A DNA stretch of 64,000 nucleotides from Loripinus fragilis (GCA_964019695.1 OZ026527.1:77232831-77296830); one strand, 5' to 3'. Counted from the first letter of the stretch, positions 45,870-57,599 are shown. Made by a program: numbers and translations. Notes: generated from the sequence alone by a model not told the origin.

Positions 45870-46090
45870 CGTTCACAAGATTTCCAACAATGTGGTATTT
45901 GAGACCAGCAAAGCCTCAGATCAGCCTGCACATACCCGCAGGCTGAACAGAGCCAATGCAAGTAGCTTGAATATTCAATGACTGTTAAGCTACTGACCCA
46001 ACAGCATTTGGAGTTTCTAAGCTTAAAAGGAGGCTGCACAGACACATCTGAGTCTACACTCATCAAAATGTCACATTGTTGGACATCAAA
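45870..46090 (+). repeat. MITE family A, degraded ends
   Basis: AGATTTCCAACAATGTGGTA ... GTCTACACTCATCAAAATG present; the outer ends are damaged. Confidence 0.7.
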
Positions 46091-46296
46091 TGTTTAAGTC
46101 ATTCTTCTTTAAACATGCATGTACAGTTATCTAGCAGAACAGGAGATGTTAAATTTGGTCTAAACTTTTATAAGGCCATACTTTAAACATGCATGAACAG
46201 CTATCTAGCAGAACAAGAGATCTTAGGTCTAAAACTTTATAAGGCCATACTTTATATGTGTGAGCAGTAAAGCATCTGATAGGACTGCACATCATA

Positions 46297-46536
46297 TGAG
46301 CCGTGATATGTGATTTCCAACAATGTGATATTTTTACAAATATAGACTCAGACCAGCCTTTGCAGCCTCCTCTTAAGCTTAGAAACTCCAAATGCTGTTC
46401 AGTCAGTAGCTTAACAGTCATAGAATATTCAAGCGACTGGCAAAGGCTCTGATCAGACTGCGCGTATGCGCAGGCTGGTCTGAGCCTTTGCTGTTCGCAC
46501 ATACCACAATGTTGGAAATCTCAGGTCACGGCTTAA
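46297..46536 (-). repeat. MITE family A
   Basis: Full-length: TGAGCCGTGATATGTGATTT ... GGAAATCTCAGGTCACGGCT. Confidence 0.8.
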
Positions 46537-46539
46537 TTA

Positions 46540-47287
46540 TGTCTTAAGCACCGAAATGTCATGAACTGTCTCTATTGACGTATTTTATCAAAATATTAGG
46601 ACCCAAAATATCTTATCTGTATTTATAATAAAAAAAATTGGTTTGGCTATAAGTTGTTTTTATTTTATAAAGAATATAAAAAATAGCTACCAAGTTGGAA
46701 AATACATAATTACTATTAAGTTGATTTGAATATGTCTGCTCTTCAAAGATCATGGAAACAGCTCTGTAAATTCACCCCCCCCCCCAAAAAAAAAAACACA
46801 CACACACACACACACACACAAAAACAGGTTATGCAATCCTAAAAAAATACTCTTAAAGGAAAAAATATCTTCTGGAGGGAGCAAAATCTTTCACTTAAGA
46901 GCAGACCCTTATAGTATGGGAAAACAACATCTTCACATTATGTCATTAAGCATGTACATATTGTGGGCAATGTGCACTACGCCTATAGTATTACTCCTAG
47001 TAAGGGGTTTCTGGTTAAATATTCCCAATATAGCTGGTAACAATGCAGTTAGTGGGTGGAGCTTAGCTGCTGTCATTTAAGATAAGACGAATGTATCTAA
47101 TAAGCAACAGTGTCGCTGAACTGATAGGAGCTGGCAATCGTTTTGAAGGTAAATTCAAACAGCAAATAAAAGCAATATATAGTGCATCTTAGCAGTGACC
47201 TAGATATGCGTCACTGATCTTAGCAAACTTTTCTTTTAAATTTTATTTCAAAATATCCTCATCTATACATTTCTAAACAAGACATAT
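46540..47287. other. No gene; simple repeat
   Basis: C-run, A-run and (CA)n at about 46776-46820. Otherwise AT-rich with no recognised feature. Confidence 0.5.
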
Positions 47288-47990
47288 TACATAGAGGATC
47301 TTACATGAGTGCTCATGTTTTATTGGAGTTATTAAACGAGTTGGGGAAAAGAGATAAAATGCGAGGCTTGTCTGTAGCTGGACCCACCGTGGCTCAACTT
47401 GAGGTTTTCTTTAGCTCTGACTGTGAGTCATGAGCCCTTTTCTTTGTTTCATCATGGTGTAGTAATTTGATTAGAGTGTTTTTCCATGATGATACATTGC
47501 ATTAGTTAGACGGCCTCCATGCGAGCTGAACATTTCTTGTACTTCAACAACAGCAGAATCTAGGGCGAAGATTTGGTACCAGTAAAATGCATTTAAGCCC
47601 CCCGGTGGCTTAGGCTGCTGTCCGTTCTAAGGCGGTGGTTCTGTTGTTGTTGACTTTTTGTTTATTGTTACTCCCATTGTGGGAGTCTGTAATTGTCCTA
47701 TGTTTTGTTGTATGTTACTTTATGTCCATTCTAGTATTGCAATCATCATGATGGGGAAGAGAGAGCTGATTGCTTTGCTTAATTTGTCTTCCTGGTGTCT
47801 TGTGATGGTTGAGTGGCTCTTCCTCGCGGTGCTACGGGGTTGTCTGCAGTTTGTGATTGTGGTATTTCCTGATCATACTCATTTACTATTTTTGCCGAGC
47901 ATTTTATCTCTTTTTCTCAACGAGTTTAATAAATTCAATAAAACAAGAGCACGAATGTAAGATTCTATTTATCATATGACATTAAGAAAA
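47288..47990. repeat. Palindromic repeat L hosting a Penelope-like 3' end
   Basis: The outer parts pair as inverted repeats: AGAGGATCTTACATGAGTGC / GCACGAATGTAAGATTCT and AAAGAGATAAAATGC / GCATTTTATCTCTTT. The Penelope-like copy 47363-47893 lies at the centre. Related sequence is at 2990-3215. Confidence 0.65.
47363..47893 (+). mobile_element. Solo 3' end of Penelope-like element
   Basis: About 530 bp, reverse complement of 949-1478: ACCCACCGTGGCTCAACTTG at the start, GTGATGGTTGAGTGGCTCTTCC late, CCTGATCATACTCATTTAC at the end. The open frame 47658-47960 matches the corresponding non-coding stretch of the 949 copy (984-1175), so it is untranslated sequence. Confidence 0.8.
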
Positions 47991-48302
47991 TATTTGAAAT
48001 CTCATTTCTGGCGTAAAAAATGTTATAATGTTGTCAATATGTACGCAACGTTGTTATGGACGTCATTACGTTTCCCAAAAATCGATGAACCACTAGTGGT
48101 TTACAGATTTTATTGCATGGCGTTATTTCACTCCCAGACGCGACGTCATATGATAAATACATTTATTATATACCTTGATACAATTTTATACAATATTTTT
48201 CGTTTCTCATTCAACTATCAGCTTTGGGTTACTTATTTGGTCTGGTGTAAATGGACATCTTATTACTTCTCGCTAAATTGTTGGAATTTGAATTGGTACA
48301 TA

Positions 48303-49349
48303 CGAGGAATGTCCTGAAAGTTCCTGGACAATTGGTCCACATCTCAACTTAAACAACAAGTATCATCATCTATATAATCATAATCAGGAATGTTTCAGGA
48401 ATACATGTGTGATATTCAGGAGTATTTCAGGAATACATGTGTGAAAAATGATAAAGTTACGACAAGCGATACGTCCTTTACAACGGTTTTACAATAGGCA
48501 CCATGCTATCTGCGGGGCAGGTGTCTGTTTTTGTCATGACGTTGCTATTTTGATACTATGCTGGCCTTGAAGTTTTTCATTTATATTAAAAAAAAATAAA
48601 GTTCCATTTAGGTTTATATTGCTTGTATCATTTAGAGGAACAACTTAAACATATTTAGTCTGTTTAATCAACACAAGTAGTTAAGCATTAGGCATAGTCT
48701 GTCAGATATAGCATTTTAGTACACCATACTTTTTCAGACGTTTCAAGACGTTTGGAACAAAAATGGTGGTATGTTAAGAACAGATGCTAGGAATATCCAA
48801 TGGAAACTTATTTCATAAACTTTCAACACGTATTTACAAACTATGAGGTTACGTATAAGGAACTAACTGCCATCAATCTGAATGCATTAAGAGGTTTGAA
48901 TAGCCCCCACACAATTCTATGGTTGGACCGTTTTTGCTAACACCAAAATCTGCCTTTAATACTCCTATCAAATCAACAGCTATTTTGGTAACGTGCAGTC
49001 AAAATTAGCAAAACACGTCACATCGACTTATTATTTTCAGTACATCATTAAAACTTTTACCTGCATCAGTGAAACAAAAGTTAAAAACATGGGGCACATC
49101 GTTCATTTGATATTACGAATTGTGTCATGACAAGTTATTTTAAAATTGTGAATTTTGTTACCTGCCCGCATACTAGGGGGTACATGGCAACAAACGAGCA
49201 CAAGATACATATTTTTCATCTATTTTGTATAATGATTAACTCAAAATATTTATGTTATGTCTCTTTAAAGAAAAATATAAACAGTATCGAAATCAGGTAC
49301 TTTTAAGACCTTAATCAGATGTTTTCAGGAACTTTACGAACATATCTCG
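48303..49349. mobile_element. ~1.05-kb TA-flanked element with mariner-like ends
   Basis: The ends CGAGGAATGTCCTGAAAGTT and its counterpart AACTTTACGAACATATCTCG are inverted repeats of ~26 bp, each flanked by TA. Length and ends fit a mariner-type element. The interior is AT-rich and no transposase motif could be read, so it is either a non-autonomous derivative or fully decayed. Confidence 0.55.
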
Positions 49350-49514
49350 TATTTATGACTTACGCAATTGTGGCATTAACCATTATACTTTTTAAACTAT
49401 GCGGCATTATAACCGCTACCTTGTTATAAATAAAGTTAAAATGTTTTTGGTATATCTTAAATATTAAAAAGTATTTGTTTTCAACAAGGTCAGCCATGAA
49501 AAGTTGCTTCTTAA

Positions 49515-49950
49515 GGCCAGAATTTTTTTATTAGTTGATTTATGGGGAATTTTTTTTCAGATTTAGGGTCGGGGGAACGAAAAAAATAAAATAAAAAAGC
49601 TCTGAAAATTTTCCGGGCCTTTTTTTTTTTTTTTTTTTAATATTTTCATTTTTTTTAATATCTCCAGAAACAGTAAAACTAGTGATAGGTAAACCAGCAG
49701 TCTGTATTATATCTTTAAATATTTTATCATTTTCCTAAAAATCTGGACAGGACAATCATTTTTAACAGTGTCACTCTCAAAAATACACAGACAGAACCTC
49801 AAAAATATATTATTTTTTTCAACGAAACAAATAATATTTAGAGTGGGCAGATAAAATAAAAAAAAAATTGAAATTAAATTTTATTTTTTTCTACTTTCCA
49901 GAAAATTATAGTAGGAGGGTTTGTAAATCAACTAATAAAAAATTCTGGCC
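49515..49950. mobile_element. PIF/Harbinger-like MITE
   Basis: 436 bp, inverse orientation to 22641-23097, flanked by TAA (49512-49514, 49951-49953). Ends GGCCAGAATTTTTTTATTAG / AATAAAAAATTCTGGCC. Confidence 0.85.
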
Positions 49951-51179
49951 TAAGCTTCATCACTGTTAGTCCGAGAGCCCGTAATAGGTTTATTCAAGTG
50001 GTTGAGGCCAAAAGGTTTGAAGGTGTGTTCTAATGTAGAAAAGTGTGCTGAATTCAAAAATTCAACTCTTAAAAAAATCGGCTGGTACACAAAAGTGCTA
50101 TGCGCAACGGAATACCCTAGGGGTGTGCAATATCTCAAAATGGCGCTAAAATGGGGGTACCCTTGCAGGTTTATACTTTTAACCATGTTATATCAGTAGT
50201 AAAATGCAAATTTTGGCAGCAAACAATATATAATGATCAATGCTCAACATAAAACAGAATAAGACAAGCCAAAAAAGCTTTCTAACACTAAAATATAGCA
50301 AATTATAAAGCCCATGAAAACTAATGACTTTTGTCCCTGGTTATCGGATGATTTTTAATTTGTTTAGGCTAGAGCCGATTTATAATTCAGTCTTATATTA
50401 TCTAATACAATGGTGTTGTCATCAACAATTATTATAGTTTCAAAAATGATAGAGTATGGCCAAGAAATGCCACAATCACAGACTGCAGTCCAACCAGGCA
50501 TGGCACCGTGATGTAGGGACACAAAGTAGGCATAATCCAAGCTGTTACAGTATAATAAAGGTATATTTTAAGTTCGTTTTCCTTTCAAGGTGAAAACATT
50601 ATGCTCAGATAAGACTATGATTTGCCTGGATATTGCCCCAGTCCTATCAGTTTCTAAGCTGTGAACTATATGTATAGCTAGCACCACATGGCCAACCACG
50701 ACTGACCAGACCATTCTGGTCAATATTCCACATGACTTAAGTTCTAGGAATTGCCTAATAACTCCCACCCCACGAAGAACCCCTATCCCACTCTTTTGCT
50801 GAATCTTAATTAAAATTATGGATGAGTATGAAGAAAGTAAGTAGAAAGTAAGTGAGTATGATCAGGAAATACGACAATCACAGACTGAAGACCAACCCAC
50901 AAGACCGTGAGGAAGAGCCACAAAACAACAAAAGTCACAAAACATCTATGGAGAGGTATGTGCATTACACAGATCTTACTAGGTCAGGGAACATGATAAA
51001 ACAGCAGTCTTCTGGATTATGTACATGGATATTGTAGAGATCTATCTTCTTTTCTACAGACCCTGCAGCATAAAGGGTTTAAAACTTCAGGGGGGGGGGG
51101 GGGGGGTAACCCTATATCTGACATAGTACGGATGTGTGTGCCGAATAGCAGCAGGTTTTCTTGTGATGAGGGTCATTCG

Positions 51180-51590
51180 TAAACTTGTTTACAAATCACA
51201 GAAGTTTTAAAAGGGTATATAAATTCAAAGAACAGTGTATGAATAGGTCAACTTTCTGTGAAATCAAGTATATGAATAGGCTGTTTTTTTTCAAAGGTTG
51301 GGTATATGAATTAGGTTTGTTTCAAAATACTAACTTGCACAGCCGTACCAAAATTACCCAAGTTGCCACCCCCACTCCCCAACACACAAACACAGAGGAT
51401 ATTAAAGGGTATATAAGTTTAAAGAACACTATATTAATAGTAGGTCAACTTTCTGTGAAATCAAGTTTATGTACAGGCTGAGTTTTTTTCAAAGGTTGTG
51501 GGGTATATGATTGGGGTTGGTTTCAGAATACTGACTCGCACACCTGTACCAAAGTAACCCCGAGCCCCCCCCCCCCTCCGAGTTTAAAAC
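51180..51590. repeat. ~215-bp direct repeat, 2 copies
   Basis: AAAGGGTATATAA.TT.AAAGAACA, GGTCAACTTTCTGTGAAATC and CACCTGTACCAAA-type blocks occur twice in order; poly-G (51087-51107) and poly-C (51559-51575) runs lie at the edges. Confidence 0.75.
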
Positions 51591-51699
51591 TTTTTCACTT
51601 TCTGTCTATGTAAATTGTGTGCAAGTATATTCCTTCCTACAAGCTGTCCTAATTATGCTCAATGGATGATGGGATATCACCTAGATCTTCTTTACAGCA

Positions 51700-52920
51700 A
51701 TGCGGCACACCCAACTGCGTGTGCAATGTTGGAGACAGGGGCTATGTCCATCTGACGAACAAACAAACCATTTTAAGGACGCCTGTGGATTTGAATTTAG
51801 TGCAGATAATGTCAATGCTGATGTTCCATCCAGACTAAAGGGGATGGCATCATTCAGTAAATCGGTGAGTGCAAGAAGGAAGTGGATAGTGACTAAGATT
51901 GTACTAAGTGAGCTTGTAAGCCATTTAATTGAAAGTCAGGGCTGAAAGAGAATGCAGATGACATCAAGCCCAATTATGCGTGACAATGCAGACCTGAACA
52001 AGCTAATCACTACTATCGACACTTTTCTTACAGATTTTCCAGATGAAAAACTCTACTGCATTTCACAGGTAAGATGATATCTGAGAATATTGCAGGGAGC
52101 ATTTTAGCATCTCAGACACAGCGACAACAATGGTATAAGGAGTTGGATACAGGATGCTCCCTTATGGTGACAAATTACATTTGAAAAACCTATTTGCAGA
52201 AAAAAAGTAAAACCATTGCATGCAGTACTCCGTCAGAAAACTTCAGACATGAGACAAGAAGATAAAGAACATAAGGCAGCTTACTTTATCTGCTAAAAGT
52301 TAGAGTTAGATCTGAAAGGGTGCTTGCTTATCCCTTTACATCCGTTCTTTTGACTTTTGCCCATATTGATGGACTTATAATATCTAGTGAAAAATCAACT
52401 CTTTTCAGGTAGCTCCCTGAAATATAGATGCTTGTATTGTCGATGAAATGTTCCTGGTACATTCTCATGTAGATTAGTCTTCAACTTTCGGTGGTCAAGC
52501 AAATGTGGCTGTCTCATGTCTTATCAGACGTGCAAATCTTGTAGATTTTACATGTAACACTTTTAAATATCCACCAATTAATGATATTACCAGAGAAGAT
52601 CATGGTTTGGTAAAGGGAGAGGTAATTGTATCTGGACCTGAACAGGGCATACCAAAATATTTACTCAAGCTTTAAAGTCAGAATTATTTAAGACATCTCA
52701 GTTAATGTTAGTGGCAGAATGAGCATGCTAACACCATGTGAGCTGTATTTTGGATTGAAGTCTGCTTCAGATACAAATTATTTGATGGACAAATGACACG
52801 TCAAGATGTCTTAGACCTAAATTGACAAAATATAGAAGCTGATACCTGTGTTGTCTTGCATGTTAAGAATACTTGTAGACTAACTTTTCAACCTAGTATT
52901 GTTGTCAAATGCATCTATAC
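51700..52920 (+). pseudogene. Decayed ORF of an unclassified repeated protein
   Basis: The best part is 51700-51945 (TQLRVQCWRQGLCPSDEQTN, PSRLKGMASFSKSVSARRKW). Further blocks in shifted frames follow: MRDNADLNKLITTIDTF, SGPEQGIPK near 52640 and EADT-V-H near 52830. I recall this block order from a recurrent uncharacterised ORF in repeat-rich cnidarian and bivalve genomes, whose C-part has an EADTR...SDTD pattern like PIN/XPG nucleases. Here it has many stops and shifts and is dead. Family name and any link to a transposon class are unresolved. Confidence 0.45.
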
Positions 52921-53821
52921 TGTCGTTCTCACTATATTGATTTTCCGTACAAATAACAAGGAAGGGATTGGTCGTTCTAAGGCGGCGGTTCTGTTGCTGT
53001 TGATTCGTTGTTGAATGTTGCACCCATTGTGGGGTTCTGTGTTAGTTCCATGTTTTGTTGTACATTGCTATGTGTCCTTTCTAGTTTTGCAATCATCTTG
53101 ATGGGGAAGAGAGAGCTGGTTGCTTTACTTTGTCTTCCTGGTGTCTTGTAGCTCTTCCTCGCGGTGCCGTGGGTTGGTCTGCAGTGTGTGATTGTGGTAT
53201 TTTCTGATCATACTCACTTACTTTTAGCTTGAAATATACATTCATAGTGCACTGTAAGAGTTTGGATTATGCCTACTCTGTGTCCCTTCCTCATGGTGCC
53301 ATGGGTTGGCCTGCAGTCTGTGATTATGGCATTTATTGGCCATACTCTATCATTTTTTGAAACTATAATAATTGTTGATGATAACACCATTGTATTACAT
53401 AAGATTGAATTATAAATCTGCTCTAGCTTAAACAAATTAAAAACCATCCGATAACCAGAGACAAAAGTCATTAGTTTTCGTGGGCTTTATAATTTGCTGT
53501 ATTTTAGAGTTAGCAAGTGTCCTTGCCATGTCTTATTTTTATTTCTATGTTGATCATTGATCAATATATATTGTTTGCTGGCAAAATTTGCATTTTACTA
53601 CTAATATTATATGGTTTAAATTATAAACATGCATGGGTACCCCCATTTTAGCGCTATTTTGAATACCCTGGGGGTATTCCGTTGCGCATAGCACTTTTTT
53701 GTACCAGCCAATTTTTTTAAGAGTTTGATTTTTGAATTCAGCACACTTTTCTACATAAGAACACACCTTCAAACCTTTTGGCCTCAACCACTTGATTAAA
53801 CCTATTATGGGCTCTTGGACT

Positions 53822-53987
53822 ATGTGGTGTTTGTGGCAGGTTCTCCATTTGATAAATGCGTTTCAGTCAAGCAGATCACAGACTGTCCTCTTAGAAAGTG
53901 AGAAATCTTCCCAGGTTACAGTTACGTCAGGAGTACCACAAGTCTCTGTGTTAGGCCCAGTTTTATTTTTGGTTTTCATAAATGGCC
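53822..53987 (+). pseudogene. Jockey/CR1-like RT, fragment 1
   Basis: Reads QTVLLESEKSSQVTVTSGVP then VLGPVLFLVFINGL: the RT motif GVPQGSVLGPLLF..FIN, with G changed to V. It stops at the insertion of another retroelement at 53988 and resumes at 55298. Confidence 0.75.
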
Positions 53988-55290
53988 TGGTTTTGATATG
54001 GGTGGAAAAAGAATTAAATTTGAGAGTCAGTGTAACCATCTGGGCATATTTAGAGACATAAAGCAAAAAGTTAATATTGAGGAGAAGATAAGCCTCAGAA
54101 GAAAGACAGCGTATGCATCCGTGGGCGCAGGTCTGCTTTCAGGGAATGGGCTGACGAAACCTTTATGGTCTACATATGTGATTCCGAGAGTGGTATATGG
54201 TCCTGAAGTGCAGAAATTATCAAGGACTGACGTGGAGAGTTTGGAGAAATTTCAGAGAAATTGTTTACGGCAAATCCAAGGGCTTCCAGATAAAACTCCA
54301 AATTGTGTTACTCTCTCCCTATAGGTATTCCTTCAGTCGAGTTAATAATAAATAGAAACATTCTTAACCGGTTTGTAAGCTCGGTTAGATCAAAGGATTC
54401 AGTTGAATATGAAATTATTGAGAGACATTTGTTAATGAAATCTTCAGATGAGAGCTCCTGGTGCAATGAAGTTAAAAGAATTTTAAAACAGTATGATCTT
54501 CCAAGTGCATATGAACAATTTGTAAATACACCTTCAAAAGAGAAATGAAAAGCTTTGCTAAATTCAAAAATGAACAGTTACTTGGAAACCGTCTGGGAAC
54601 AGGAAATCTACAGTAAGAAGTCTTTGAAGTATCTTAATTCGCGTTTGGTCACAGTTGGAAAGCTTCATGTGTGCTGGTCAAGTGTTAGGCATAATGTACG
54701 AGATAACAGAAGGGCTGAACTGGAAGTCAAGGTGCTGAATGGCTCATACATATTACAGGCCAAAGATCATGCTTTAATCAATATGCGGTAGACCCATCTT
54801 GTAAATTGTGACTGAAAGAACCGGAGGATAGAGAGCACTTCATAGCCAGATGCGATTCACTGGAACATGTGAGGAAGCCGTACAGACAGAAATTAAATAT
54901 GATATTTAATAACATTATTCAAAGTCAAAGTATAGACAGCATAGTTTTTACTAAATTGGTTTTGGACTGTTCTATGGTGGTAGATGAAGATGTGTTGGAG
55001 AAAATTGATTCACATAAGATTGAACTGTATAGCAGAGAACTGTTAGCAGAGTTGCATTATACCAGAATCGGCTTGTTGAATAAACAAGAAGGGAGGACAG
55101 GGGGGCAACGGTCGTAGAAGTTGGAAATTTGACCATCATTCTTTTACAAGACACCAGGATTTTAGCTGTGTATATAATGAACTTTTAATGTACATAAACT
55201 TTTTAACCATATTCATTAGGCCCTTTTACGCCTCATAATAGGTGGTGCATCGACAAAATGTCGGTGGATAACTATGATATACAGATACAG
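53988..55290 (+). mobile_element. Non-LTR retroelement 3' part inserted in RT gene
   Basis: 1.3 kb flanked by the 7 bp duplication AATGGCC (53981-53987, 55291-55297), consistent with target-primed insertion of a 5'-truncated element. It carries the post-RT C-terminal region of a second non-LTR polyprotein in broken frames: LGIFRDIKQKVNIEEKISLR and RKTAYASVGAGLLSGNG, WSTYVIPRVVYGPEV, then IEYEIIERHLLMKSS-like and VWSSVRHNVRDNRRAELEVK-like blocks, with stops at 54324, 54548 and 54791. Dead copy. Confidence 0.75.
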
Positions 55291-55297
55291 AATGGCC

Positions 55298-55602
55298 ACC
55301 CAGAACACATCAAATCAAAGGTGAGGTTATTTTCTGCTGGAATTTGCTGATGACACAGCAATTTATGTGGGTGTATCAAACCTAGAACATGCTCAAATAC
55401 TCCAAGGATATCTGGACAGGTTGACAAAATGGTCTTTGGAATGGGACATGGAATTTTACCCCAGTAAATGCACTGTTATCCACATAGCACCCTCCAAATC
55501 CTTAGTCCCCTCTCAGTACACCCTATATGGACAGGTGTTAGATTCAGTTAGAAATTCAAAGTACCTGGGAGTGACTCTGAATGATCATCTGACCTGGAAT
55601 GA
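55298..55602 (+). pseudogene. Jockey/CR1-like RT, fragment 2
   Basis: PEHIKSKVRLF, then a 13 bp disruption, then ADDTAIYVGVSN (catalytic ADD box) and LTKWSLEWDMEFYPSKCTVI, YLGVTLNDHLTWN. Directly continues fragment 1 once the 53988-55290 insertion is removed. Stops at a second insertion at 55603. Confidence 0.85.
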
Positions 55603-56967
55603 TGAGGGTCTGGATGGGGTATGATTAGTGAATAATGGCCCTTTTTTATAATGAATAGTGAATAATGAGCCAAACAATAATGATTAGTGAATAATGTGGG
55701 CCTAAAAATTAATGAATAATCCTGTTTTTTGATGAATTGAAGAAAAAAATAATGAATAGTGAATAATCAGATTTCTTTGCCACCTTTCTTATTTTTAATG
55801 AATAATTGGTCTGATTTTAATGAAATATAGCAAGAAGTGAGCAAAGCTCACATACCCCCGGCGGTAGCCATCAGAGATTTTAACGCTTTCAAAGAAAAGA
55901 CAAAATTGTCAAAGATTTCATAATCCTAACTGAGAAAACTTTGATGAAATATGTCCATATGTGTTATATAAGAGTGATAGAAGGAAAAATTGAAAATTTG
56001 AAAATAGAAGGCAAAACGAGGGTTAGCACTTTAATTTTCATTTACACAATACACTTTGCCTACCTGAAAGGGTACACAAAATTTCATAATCCTAAATCAA
56101 GTAGTTGCTGAGAAAACCCTGACAAAAAACGTCCATATGTGTTATATATAGGAGTGACAGAAGGAAAAATTGAAAAAGAAGGCTAAATGAGCTTTAGCAT
56201 CTTTATTTTCATTTACACAATACACTAATCCTACCTGAAGGTGTACACAAAATTTGAAAACACTGGCTCTAATAGGAACCTAGAAATCTGTGACGGAAAT
56301 TTTCATTGGAGAGAAAGAAAAATGAATAAATAAAGGGACTGATAAGTAATATAAGGCTGTTCTTTTGTTACACAATACAACTAATCACTATCAAGCTTTA
56401 TACCAAATTTCAGAATCCTAACTCAATCAGTTGCTGAGAAATCTTTGACAGAAAAAAAATGTCCATATGAATTACATCAGAGTGAAAGAAGGAAAAAATG
56501 AAAAATTGAAAAAAGAAGGCAAAATGAGGATTTGTTACACAATACAACTTATCACTATCAAGCTTTATACCAAAGTTCAGAATCCTAACTCAAGTAGTTG
56601 CTGAGAAATCTTTGACAGAAAAAAATGTCCATATGTATTACATAAGAGTGAAAGAAGGAAAAAATGAAAAATTGAAAAAAGAAGGCAAAATGAGGATTAG
56701 CATCTTAATTCCCATTTACACAGTACACTTTGCCTTCCTGAAGGTGTACACAAAATTTGAAAACACTGGCTCCAATAGGAGCTGAGAAATCTGTGACAGA
56801 AATTTCCATTGGAGAGAAAGAAAAATGAACAAATAAAGGGACTGATGAGCAATATGTGGCTTTTTGTTTCTTACACAATACAACTCATCACTCTCAAGCT
56901 TTGTACCAAATTTCAGAATCCTAACCCAAGTAGTTGCTGAGAAATCTTTGACGGAAAAAAAAAGTTT

Positions 56968-56998
<31 letters not shown>

Positions 56999-57149
56999 AA
57001 CATAATTACAGAAAAGGCAAAAACTATATACCCCCTATATACTTCGTACCGGGGGTATAATAACTCAAAATTTTAATGACATGAATAATTGGCTTAATTT
57101 TTAAGGAATAGTGAATACCAGACCCCCCCCCCCCCCATCCAGACCCTCA
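55603..57149. mobile_element. 1547-bp TIR element inserted in RT gene
   Basis: Ends TGAGGGTCTGGATGGGG / CCCCATCCAGACCCTCA, flanked by the 4 bp duplication ATGA (55599-55602, 57150-57153). The interior has no gene: GTGAATAATG-rich ends, a ~280 bp diverged tandem (AAAATTTCATAATCCTAA, AAGAAGGCAAAATGAGG, TGAGAAATCTTTGACAG) and a (GACA)n run near 56971-57000. Confidence 0.8.
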
Positions 57150-57243
57150 ATGATCATATCCAGAACAGGGTAACTTCTGCAAGCAAGACCTTAGGGTTCC
57201 TGAGAAGAAACATCCACACAAACGACTCAAGCATCAGGGAAGT
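57150..57243 (+). pseudogene. Jockey/CR1-like RT, fragment 3
   Basis: DHIQNRVTSASKTLGFLRRN then IHTNDSSIREVC; resumes exactly where fragment 2 stops (TWN|DHI) and is cut by a family A MITE. Confidence 0.8.
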
Positions 57244-57398
57244 GTGCATGAGATTTCCAACAATTTGACAAGTGTAGACTCGGACGAGCCTCTTCAGCCT
57301 CGCTTTAAGCTGGTGTTCAGACAGTAGCTAAACAATCATAGCGACTAGCAAAGGCTCTGATCAGACTGCGCGTATGTTGGAAATCTCATGCACTGGCT
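57244..57398 (-). repeat. MITE family A, internally deleted
   Basis: Both ends present (CATGAGATTTCCAACAATTT ... ATGTTGGAAATCTCATGCAC). Its right end is the target of the adjacent SINE. Confidence 0.7.
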
Positions 57399-57599
57399 GG
57401 GGAGCGCAGTGGCTCAGTAGAAGAGTGCTTGACTCGAGACCGAAGGGCCGCGGGTTCGAGCCTCACCGGCGTCACTGCGTCGTGGTCCTTGAGCAAGACA
57501 CATTTATCCTAGCTTAGTACTGGTTCAACCCAGGAAGACCGTCCCGCATAACTGAAAAATTGTTGAGTGGACGTAAAGAATCTAATCAAACAAAAAAAA
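57399..57599 (+). mobile_element. tRNA-derived SINE, intact, perfect target duplication
   Basis: 201 bp: GGGGAGCGCAGTGGCTCAGT, A box TGGCTCAGTAGAAGAGTGC, B box GGGTTCGAGCC, conserved body CTGGTTCAACCCAGGAAGAC and an A-rich tail. A perfect 13 bp duplication TCATGCACTGGCT flanks it (57386-57398, 57600-57612). The freshest insertion in the window by this criterion. Confidence 0.93.

Larger units (their letters stand above)
49968..53821. mobile_element. 3.85-kb element with ~600-bp inverted arms
   Basis: The left arm 49968-50572 and right arm 53228-53821 pair over their whole length (AGTCC.AGAGCCC at the tips, TGGTTGAGGCCAAAAGG, GGCATAATCCAA at the inner edge). Both arms also carry a Penelope-like 3' terminus just inside (about 50836-50930 and 52960-53222), in mirrored positions. 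The left side has an extra ~265 bp (50573-50835). The unpaired middle holds a decayed ORF and a two-copy ~215 bp repeat (51180-51590). No target duplication was found at the tips. Confidence 0.65.

Noticed and set aside
47658..47960. 100-codon frame on + strand
   Set aside because: The same sequence in inverse orientation is the 3' untranslated part of the Penelope-like copy at 949-1478; no domain is seen.
53998..55117. Series of open frames as a functional gene
   Set aside because: Together they form one non-LTR C-terminal region split by stops and shifts, bounded by a target duplication; it is a dead insertion.
57399..57599. True tRNA gene
   Set aside because: A and B boxes are present, but the stems do not pair as a tRNA and a SINE body, tail and target duplication follow.
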